In this document: piece after piece, positions 56,122 through 64,000 of the stretch | How positions within the stretch are numbered: position 1 is the first letter of the stretch | How the letters are laid out: each line of letters begins with the position of its first letter | NCBI RefSeq assembly: GCF_003573695.1 | Contig: NW_020621936.1 | Location: 10,168,001-10,232,000 of the forward strand | Reading direction: 5' to 3' | From: Papaver somniferum | Lineage: Eukaryota > Streptophyta > Magnoliopsida > Ranunculales > Papaveraceae | Length of the DNA stretch: 64,000 bases | The notes under the pieces: model-generated | Databases searched by the model: none | The model's input: only the letters and a program-made list of their open reading frames with translations | Told to the model about the DNA's origin: nothing | Made by a program: the position numbers and the translations under genes

Positions 56122-57712
56122 TGATGTATTTTCAAATAGTGATTGTAATAGTGGTAAAAGGGTCTTTTCAGACTTGTGAAGAAAACAATTTTTTTTTAGA
56201 TTTAATTTAAAAAGGAAAATAAATAAAATAATTCAAGTTTAGAGAAAATTACCAAGACTAGGATTCCACCATTGACCAAATAAATAGTAAACTCTAAATA
56301 GTTTTTATGCAATTTTATCTTTAAAATCAATTCTAATATTTGCCTCAAATATGTTTTTGAAGTAATAATTGTAATCAAAAAGTATAAAACATCAAAAGTT
56401 ATTAAAACCCAGCATGCTTCATCAAGTTAATTCACAATTATTCAATAAAAACTAATAATTCAAATTCAATTCATGCAAATAATTAAATAATAATATTGCA
56501 AATAAATAGAAAAATTAGAATTATACCAATAAATTTTGTGTCAATGGCTTCCTCCGTCGTCTCGGCTAATGGGTTTAGCTCCTCATCCCAAAAACACACT
56601 CACAAGATAAATTCATGGCTAAATTAGGTGTTTTTATTGATGAATATAAGATGAAACAGGAATTTGCAACGCTGTAAAAGTGTTACAGCGTCACTGTTAC
56701 AAAGTGGAAAAGGCTGAAAATAAACGATACAAGCCAAGTGCTGTAAAAAAACGACACTGGGTATTGAAATTAAGACTGTTGAAGAACGACGGACTCTGCA
56801 AGTCTGTTCTTCCTCTTCTTCTTCCTCCTCGAACAGCAGCAGCAGCACTGTAACTCTCTGTAATCGCTTCTCCTCGGCTCTCCTGGACTCTAAGCTCTCT
56901 CATATTTCTCTCTAAACTTTTCTTTGATGTAAACCAACACTTATATAGCCCAACAGATCCATAAATCTCGACTAAATATGCGATTATTCTTTTTCTTCTT
57001 CTCATGCAGTTGAAACGATAATCGCTTCTGTTGAGCTTTTTCACGTGCTGTTAGCTATAAAATAGCTACCAAACTCTTCCATAATCTTGAATAGGATCAT
57101 GTACATGTTAATCCAGCGTCAAAGTCCTCCAGAAATCTCTCAAAAATATTCTAAAAACCCAATAGAGAACACGTACTCTGTTTTCCCTTTCTTTGCTTCT
57201 CACGGGTATTCCAGCCCATTTTTCCGGGTCCAATTGATTGTACTGGGCTTGTAATGTCTTCTAGAGTCCGTAGATACCAAATATGCCCATTGAATCTCCT
57301 CCTAAGTCGCTCAAATCTCTGCTCAAAAACTGCTATCGCTGCTGCCTTTTTTTCCCCGCCAATTTCTGTTTTGAATTTTGAAGATGACCTCCTCCTATCC
57401 AGTTCCGCTGTCACTTTAGTACATGCCCTGAAATGGGGTGCCCCTTATCCAAATTAGGGGTGCCTTTAGCAATTCTTCTGTGATGTTTTCCGCACTTTTT
57501 CAGGGTTCCTCCGGGGTATTTTCGGTACATTTCTGGGACATTTCCGGTACCTATCAACGGCAATCCAAGGGCCACATTTTTAGCCAATTTTGCCTCAAAA
57601 CCTTATTTATCCAAAAACACCTACAAGGAGATTAAAAACCAAAATAAGTACAACAATGGGCACTAACAATATACACAATTGAGATAAATTAGACACATAA
57701 ATGCGTCTATCA
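56122..57712 (-). repeat. LTR (5' LTR in the element's orientation)
   Basis: Read on the minus strand it starts TGATAGACGCATTTATG and ends AATACATCA, giving TGAT...ATCA termini over 1591 bp. It is followed by the primer-binding site. There is no second copy in the window. Confidence 0.75.
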
Positions 57713-57855
57713 CATACCAAAGGGGTTCAGCAATGCTGCAGATGCTCCATGCTTCTACTTTAATGCTATAGCATATGGAATGCTCCTCCAAATATCACCC
57801 ATGAATCAATTTTATATTGTTGATGCTGCAAAAGAATCAAATATAGACGCGTATA

Positions 57856-58030
57856 CTGTCGATGGAAGGTTTATTATGTAAGTTCAAACTTAACATAAAG
57901 GGAATGAGGAAAAACTCAGCTTAGAGACATTGTTGCCAGTATCATTAGCTAGTGGGGATAAGTTCCCCTTTTAACAGGACTTTAGCATCTAGATTCAGCT
58001 CACTGATAAAATTCAATGAGGAGGCCATAC
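57856..58030 (-). pseudogene. Exon-like segment A', second copy of the tandem duplication
   Basis: This is a 175-bp copy of 50181-50355. It is followed by segment B' (about 58031-58139), which is similar to B at 57718-57810. The original host layout was therefore A-B-A'-B', and the retroelement entered between A and B. Confidence 0.7.
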
Positions 58031-60325
58031 CAAAGGCTCAGCCAACGAAGGGGTCAACAATGCTGCACATGCTCTATACTTCTACTTTAATGCTATAGCA
58101 TATGGAATGCTCCTCCAAATATCACCCATGCATCAATAATAGGTGAATGGAGTTCACAATTCCAAGTTAACTTCAAGTAACCCTGTCAATAACTGCTTAT
58201 TCATCAATTGAAGCATATAAAAAAATTAAAACATGATAGCAGATATTCACTTGTGCCAAATTATATTAATTCTAATACCGGATGCTTCAGAATAAGGGCA
58301 GCATAACTTTGTTCATGGTTTGTAATTATTTTGGCTTACCCTGCTCCATCTATTTTAATTTGATCTGCTCCTTGAGCAAGAACCACATTGAACTGCTAAA
58401 GGTAACTATTATCTAGCAATAAAAAAAATGTTATTTTATTTTGGAAACTCCTAAGAAAAAAGAAATGTGATTACTCACTTTCCCATAAGTAAAAGCAGGA
58501 ACGTAACTATCGGACTGTGTTATTCTACCTTCCATGACCACCGAATGCATTATTCGAATTTCTTTTGTGTCTTTAACATAACCGTGCTTACATCCTACCT
58601 TTTTGGTTTGTTTACTGATATTCTCAACGACTTCATTATCTCCACTATACAAAAGCACAAATCAAGTCATACTGACAACACCAAAAAATGAAATGCATCG
58701 TACACAAATATACATTCCCCTTAATTTTCTAAGAGATGTGATATCTATACCTCAATTGCCCATGCCAAATCTTCAATAACATCAGACCCCATTAAGAGTC
58801 AACTTTCATAAGACCAAATGTACAACATTCATCTTATGCCATCATCTTCAGGAATCAAGATCCTCCATCCATGGCTACCACATACAAAAAAACACATGAC
58901 TATTTTTACCTTTACTTGAAGAACCCAAACAGCAATAACATACTGGAATAATAGTATTGATTTTCCTAGCCTTACGGCCCCGGCTCAACCTCCCGTGATA
59001 GTCTTCAGTTTACATACATTAAAACAAACTACATCTTATTTAATGTATCCAAATACTTTTAAAAAATAAGTAAACAATTTAGTTAGTTAGACCCCCATGA
59101 TGTTCACATGTATTTCATAACATACATGTCGACATGAAAATTATTCATAAACCTCAATTCGGATAATACTGTGAAAAAGTTATTTCATATTGATATTGTT
59201 CTTCCCGCATATGTCGTTCCAACTCATTTTATTTTATTTTGGAATCCATAGATTTTTTGCTAAGGAAATAAAGGCACCATCTATAGGTTTTTTAGTTGTT
59301 GTGCCGTACCTATCTATTGAAATATTCTGATATGAAATTTAGATTATCTTGTTGCGGAGAGATATTTTTCTCTTTCTATTGTTCTCCAAAATCACATATT
59401 TTATTGTTCTCAAATTTCATCTGTCCTAATACGAGAACTCTTTTATTTCCGGGTTTATGTAACAACAAACCTTGTTATTTTGTTGGTTTATACAACCTAT
59501 TTATTATGCCGGCTTGTGATTCGTATGCGTGAGTATATACCGAATTCTGACTAAATTTGGAAATCGTCTAGTTTTATGAAACTGTGTAGATCGTTTAATA
59601 TGATTTTGTATTTTCTACGTATTTTGGATTTAGTGTGCCTGGTTGGTGTTGAACGTTAATATTTTAGCTACCAAATCAAAAAACCTGTAAATATATTTGT
59701 GTCATGTGCGTGTATTATTTCGTTGTTTTTTCAATTCAATAAGCCAGTTTTGCACCCGGAAGTACTGACCCTATAACTTGATTTTAATCATCAAATTCAA
59801 CAAAATTCACAAATTCATGTAGTAAATAGTTACTCAAAGAATTCTTAAAACAATTATTCGCCGAAACCAATATATTATGTTGTCACTCTTGAGATAAATA
59901 TCAATATTTTCCTAATCAACAACTTTAGCTTGAATTATTGACTAAAGTTTCAATAAAGTTCCAATGTCGTGGCTGAAAATATAAGTACCTGGAAGGAGTT
60001 AAGGAGTCAACTGAATATCCTTTTAAGCAGTCCATCATACCATTCATACCACCAAAGATCAATAAACTCATTAACATAAGAGGGTAAACACTGATTTGGC
60101 TCAAAGCCTAAAACAAACTTGATGAGAAAGCACATAGCAAAATTTTACCCTTTTCCTTGAGTAGAGATCGCAACAGATGCTTAATATGAACAGTAATATT
60201 AGGTCCTGGAATTGACAAAAAGAATCCTCCAAAGAGCCTTATAATCTTATACATTTTCTGTCTATATATACCTACACACTGGTACCGGAATAAGGTTTTG
60301 GGTTTTGGCTTATTCAAATAACTAT

Positions 60326-60396
60326 GCCATCTGAGGGAGTCGAACTCGCAACTTCATGGTAAAAACCACGTGCTCTGCCATTTGAGCTAAGATAGC
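60326..60396 (-). tRNA. tRNA-like sequence, Lys(TTT)-like, probably a pseudogene
   Basis: The minus strand reads GCTATCT TA GCTC...GAGC, then an anticodon-arm hairpin CGTGG/CCATG, then a T-arm with GAGTTCGACTC, and ends AGATGGC. The acceptor stem pairs over 7 bp with one G-T. An A box (TAGCTCAAATGG) and a B box (AGTTCGACTC) are recognisable. The anticodon loop has only six bases (TTTTTA), one short of normal, and the total is 71 bases. A lysine-type TTT anticodon is the nearest reading. A degenerate tRNA or a tRNA-derived repeat is more likely than a working gene. Confidence 0.5.
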
Positions 60397-61173
60397 AACT
60401 GCGCATATGTTTGTCTAAAAGATTTAATAGTATGAGGTAATATCAAGAAGAGATTGTACCTCACACCATCTCATGTACGCTAATAAAAGATCCCAGTTCT
60501 AAGTCATCGGTCCACATTACCAAATATTTACTAAAAAACCCTTACCTTGCCAGCTTTTCAGCCTTGGCCTGAAGAATCAAAACATCTGATGTCACCATTG
60601 AGTGCCTTAACAGAAGCATGCACTATACAATAAGGAGATTTTTAGATAGGAAAAAGGCATCCTTAAGAAATACAGAAAAATGAAACACTAGTGCCCTAGA
60701 AAACTATATCAACATATAAAAAATAAATTGCTCGCTGGTCATAATTTAGAACTAATGCCTACTATTCTGAGCTGATAGTTTAAAATAGCTAACCAAGTTA
60801 TTTATTGACCCAAAACACTAAATAGTTGGGGACAACGTATTCTGATCCCATTGTTCATGGACATTCTACTCTAAATGCACTCTATCATAAATGTATGATG
60901 CTCTAAAGGCAAGAAAATATATCATTGGACAAACACGTTTGCCTCTTCCTTTGCATCATGAATTCCTAATACCTAATAGTTTTTTCAAAGAGATATCCAA
61001 ACAGAAGCATTTGACCAAGATGGAATCAACATCCCTGGTTAAGAAACCATGATAAAAACCCTCATTCCAGGAGATTATAAATGCACATGAAATCTCTATA
61101 TCGTCAATAATAGGATTTAAAAAAAAAAGGACTGAATGTTGTATACCTACTCACAATGCAAGGTATGTAGAAC

Positions 61174-61459
61174 ATGCCCCACCATGCATTTCATATCCAC
61201 AAATATGTTAATTATTCCCCAAAAATTTTGAGAAAGCAATGACCGCATGTAGCAATTAACGGAAGTAGGAAACTATGTACAGAGATGCGTACTCTAATTG
61301 TCTGCATATATAGAAAATGCCCCACCATGCATTTCATATCCACAAATATGTTAATTATTCCCCAAAAATTTTGAGAAAGCAATGACCGCATGTAGCAATT
61401 AACGGAAGTAGGAAACTATGTACAGAGACGCGTACTCTAATTGTCTGCATATATTGATC
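61174..61459. repeat. 143-bp tandem duplication, two copies
   Basis: The segment starting ATGCCCCACCATGCATTTC at 61174 is repeated at 61317 with only one or two differences (for example AGAGATGCG versus AGAGACGCG), ending near GTCTGCATATAT. It is non-coding and lies in what may be an intron of the unidentified host gene. Confidence 0.9.
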
Positions 61460-64000
61460 ATTTTAACTTGGAACCTTACCTCATAAATCCAGGTGAAGTG
61501 TGCCATGCACGACATCAAGACTGTCATATACTACATGACTCTACATCAAACCTCTCCAAAATCCATCTCCAATGTTAACATCGTTCCTGAGATAATATAT
61601 GCAAGTGAGGTAGCGAAAGGAGACATAATTGAACTGAGTAAGGATATATTATATAAGTTCAATGGGACATGAATCTACACCTTTTGGGTATGTTTTTTTC
61701 TTTTGTAATACATGCACTTAATGGGTTTGCAGTCAAACATAGTATGGACATTGAGCTTGACATCAAGGAAAGTAACCTCAAGCTTTTTAATAGGGAACAT
61801 GTTGTGATGACATTATTCAACCATGTTCTTTGGTTGTTGCTCTTTCACTCCAAAATCGAAGCTTGTCATCTGGAACCCAATTATTCTGAACACGACAAAA
61901 ATATATACACGTAATGACTTGTCATTTAAGATTATGATATTTTTTCTTGCCAACACTATTACTTTACCCTTCTTCTGATCTAGTGAAGAAACAACTACCA
62001 AACACATCCACAATTAAACCACAAAAAATATAGTATGAACATTTAAAAAAAGCTACAGCCTAATTTCCTATCTGACTATCAGTCATTGGGCCTGGAAGCT
62101 GCAATTTACCTTTTGAGTTTTATTGTGAGCTTAAAGAATAACAGTAAGGGGAGAACTTTGAGTTGATACCAATCTTCGTTACATCCTAATAGTCTAAAGT
62201 CAACGTATCTAACCATTATTAATGACTTCTCAACAACGACGGTAAAATATGAAACATTAAGCTTATACCTTTGGATTAGCAGGGTTGTCAGAATCAACAG
62301 GAGCAAGTCATCCCATTGTAGTTTCACCAAAATTTGCAATTAAGTTTCAGTGTTGCAAACGAAGTCACGGTACTTTGAAACTCGCCAAGCAATACTCCTG
62401 TTGTGAACTTTAAATTGTCTGCAAGATAAATACTTGGATATTTATAGAGTTTAAAATAACAAATTAACAAAGAACAGTCTTTCGTAGCAACATGCTTAGA
62501 CATTGGAAACATAAGCAATGCCACAGTGAGTTACTCTCAAGTGGTAGGTAATTGATGACACTGGCGACTTCTACATGCTATATGGATACTTGGAGCATCA
62601 ATATATAACATTGATGATACATGCCCAGAACTGATAAAAAAAAAAAACTTCAACAGTCTTGCATCCAAAAAGTAGAGCTAAGTTAAGGATGCCGTCACTT
62701 CCCCCTGATTAATACATCCAACTAAGAAAGCATTATACTCAAAAATCTAGTTGTCGACTTAATTGATCTTCTAATACAATTTAAATAGTAGAGCCATCTT
62801 ATCAAACTCGGTACCTTTATGCAGCTAATATTGATAGCCTGTCCGTAAAGGATACTACACAAACACAGCGGGAGAGAGTAAGAGAAATTAACCTGTAAAG
62901 TACCCCCACAACAGGAACAACGTTCGTGGAGTGTCTTGCAAGGCGTAATGACGGTGTTTTCATCGATGGAGAATTAGTCCACTTGCTAAAATAGTCAAAG
63001 TGGTAGTGTTAAAGTATTCAGAACTCATCTGAACCCCTACAAAATCCAAAAATGAAGAAAGAAAATCATAAATAATCCAATTCATACGGGGAAAAAAAAA
63101 AGATGATTGAAACCTAGATATGAATAATTAACTATTGAACAATCAAATGCAGTTCGAGTAAATGAAAGTGAGCGGTAGTGAAGTGAGTTTTACAGCGAAC
63201 ATTGTAAAATATTATCCATAAGGTCGACAAAGTTTCAATTAAGCAACATACATCAAACTATGAAAAGGTTTCGCTGAATCTCAAGTGCTGGCAACTTATA
63301 GGAACTGTATGTCCTCGCTTAATAAGAACCTTCTTCTATACCAAAGTGAAGACAGTTCAAACATGTTACTAACCCATTGCAAGTTGAATGGTACTGCGAT
63401 CACCACACTTCGTGAAATCTTCCAAATGTTTTCGAAAAGAAGTTTCCGAGCATCTCAATTGATGCAGTCGGATAGGAATACCATTACCATTACCACATCA
63501 ACAATAATGCAAATCCAAGTCACCAACATTTTGCATCTCTAACACATACAAAGCAGGATTAACACACCTGTCATCATGTATGGAATACATGATCAAACTT
63601 AACACAATTGTTTTATTCTATAAAAACCATGTTTCTATATATATACCGCATTTCTCAAATGAAACCGTGTATCCAAAGTAACTTCAGCCAGAAACCAAAT
63701 TAACATGGCAGGGGATAACACACATTGCTTTGGAGTTGCTAACACAGTAGTATGAGTACCAATCAATTAACATGCAGAAAAACAAATGAACAACTGCAAA
63801 TACCTGGATATGCATCACCAGCAGATTGATAATCAAGGGCTATAGAAAAACCAACAAAGGAATCCCACTGGCATCAAATAAAACCAACACGTTGCATATA
63901 TAGAAATAACTTTGTGGTCAATACTGGATATAATTCCTCGAAACAATGTATGGATGTATGCATTCATTAAACATCTAATTTAGTCATAAGTAGCTTTAGC

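Larger units (their letters stand above)
50356..57712 (-). mobile_element. gag-protease-only Ty3/gypsy-like retroelement with a single LTR
   Basis: Transcription is on the minus strand. The LTR (56122-57712) precedes a primer-binding site, a long leader, a gag-protease ORF (54992-52026), a second small ORF and a non-coding tail. No reverse transcriptase, RNase H or integrase is present. This composition matches TR-GAG elements, which encode Gag but rely on other elements for copying. The flanks are CATAC at 50351-50355 and 57713-57717, as expected for a 5-bp target duplication. The expected second LTR at the low-coordinate end is missing: the sequence beginning at 50356 shows no similarity to 56122 onwards. 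On the minus strand the body ends ...CTCGGGACTAGCAAATAATA..., the kind of sequence that normally sits just before the polypurine tract and 3' LTR. Confidence 0.8.
57713..63600 (-). pseudogene. Exon-like pieces of an unidentified, probably decayed multi-exon host gene
   Basis: Several minus-strand segments read like plant exons with splice-like borders. From upstream to downstream: about 63500-63380 (IPIRLHQLRCSETSFRKHLE...IQLAMG/gttagt); about 63000-62893 (FSKWTNSPSMKTPSLRLARH...VPVVGVLYR/gttaat); about 62425-62272 (NLKFTTGVLLGEFQSTVTSF, then DSDNPANPK/gtataa after a frame change); about 60590-60545 (AKAEKLA/gtaagg); about 58650-58480 (DNEVVENISKQTKKVGCKHG...SYVPAFTYGK/gtgagt); about 58400-58345 (FNVVLAQGADQIKIDGAG/gtaagc); and about 58030-57930 (NDTGNNVSK). 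At least one segment has a frame change and a stop. I do not recognise the protein. Order and orientation are consistent with one gene of more than 6 kb running off the right edge. It may be a pseudogene or a partly misread functional gene. Confidence 0.4.

Overview
The window is nuclear DNA of a flowering plant. It is AT-rich, its introns have GT/AG borders, and it is crowded with plant-type transposons. The two intact host genes are a CLC-type chloride channel and a type-A response regulator, both plant families. A eudicot fits best, but I cannot name the species from sequence alone. Layout from left to right: (1) 1-11246 is a decayed DUF4283 (LINE ORF1-like) coding region on the minus strand, split by a complete non-autonomous LTR retrotransposon (628-10277). 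That element has LTRs of about 3.2 kb, only about 1.0 kb of non-coding interior and a 5-bp target duplication. Its left LTR is itself split by a 2.2-kb Mutator-like element (MULE A). (2) 11247-17997 is a PIF/Harbinger element with a complete two-exon transposase, a broken Myb/SANT-like ORF1 and four tandem copies of a 725-bp unit. (3) 18040-19839 holds a LINE reverse-transcriptase remnant and two small MITEs. (4) 20040-25366 is the CLC-c-like chloride channel gene: seven coding exons, 782 residues.

(5) 26699-31950 is MULE B, with a perfect 9-bp target duplication. It has captured three exons, introns included, of a serine carboxypeptidase-like gene, and the last captured exon is in splice phase with the transposase remnant. 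(6) 33078-38671 is a nest: a non-autonomous TIR element interrupted by an apparently intact Ac-like hAT transposon (33667-38389, perfect 8-bp duplication, 770-residue five-exon transposase). (7) 39222-44345 is MULE C, with a frameshifted mudrA-like gene and a convergent intact ORF for a GRF/CCHC zinc-finger protein in the place occupied by mudrB in maize MuDR.

(8) 44745-49030 is a five-exon type-A response regulator, with a MITE in its last intron. (9) 50356-57712 is a minus-strand gag-protease-only Ty3/gypsy-like element. It has one LTR instead of two but matching 5-bp flanks, and it split a tandemly duplicated exon-like segment. (10) 57713-64000 holds exon-like pieces of an unidentified, probably decaying, minus-strand host gene, a tRNA-like sequence and a 143-bp tandem duplication.

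Only two host genes look functional: an anion transporter of the endomembrane system and a cytokinin-signalling phosphoreceiver. Nothing in the window suggests they work together. The rest records nested transposition. All identities come from reading translated sequence and terminal structures by eye; no database search was possible.
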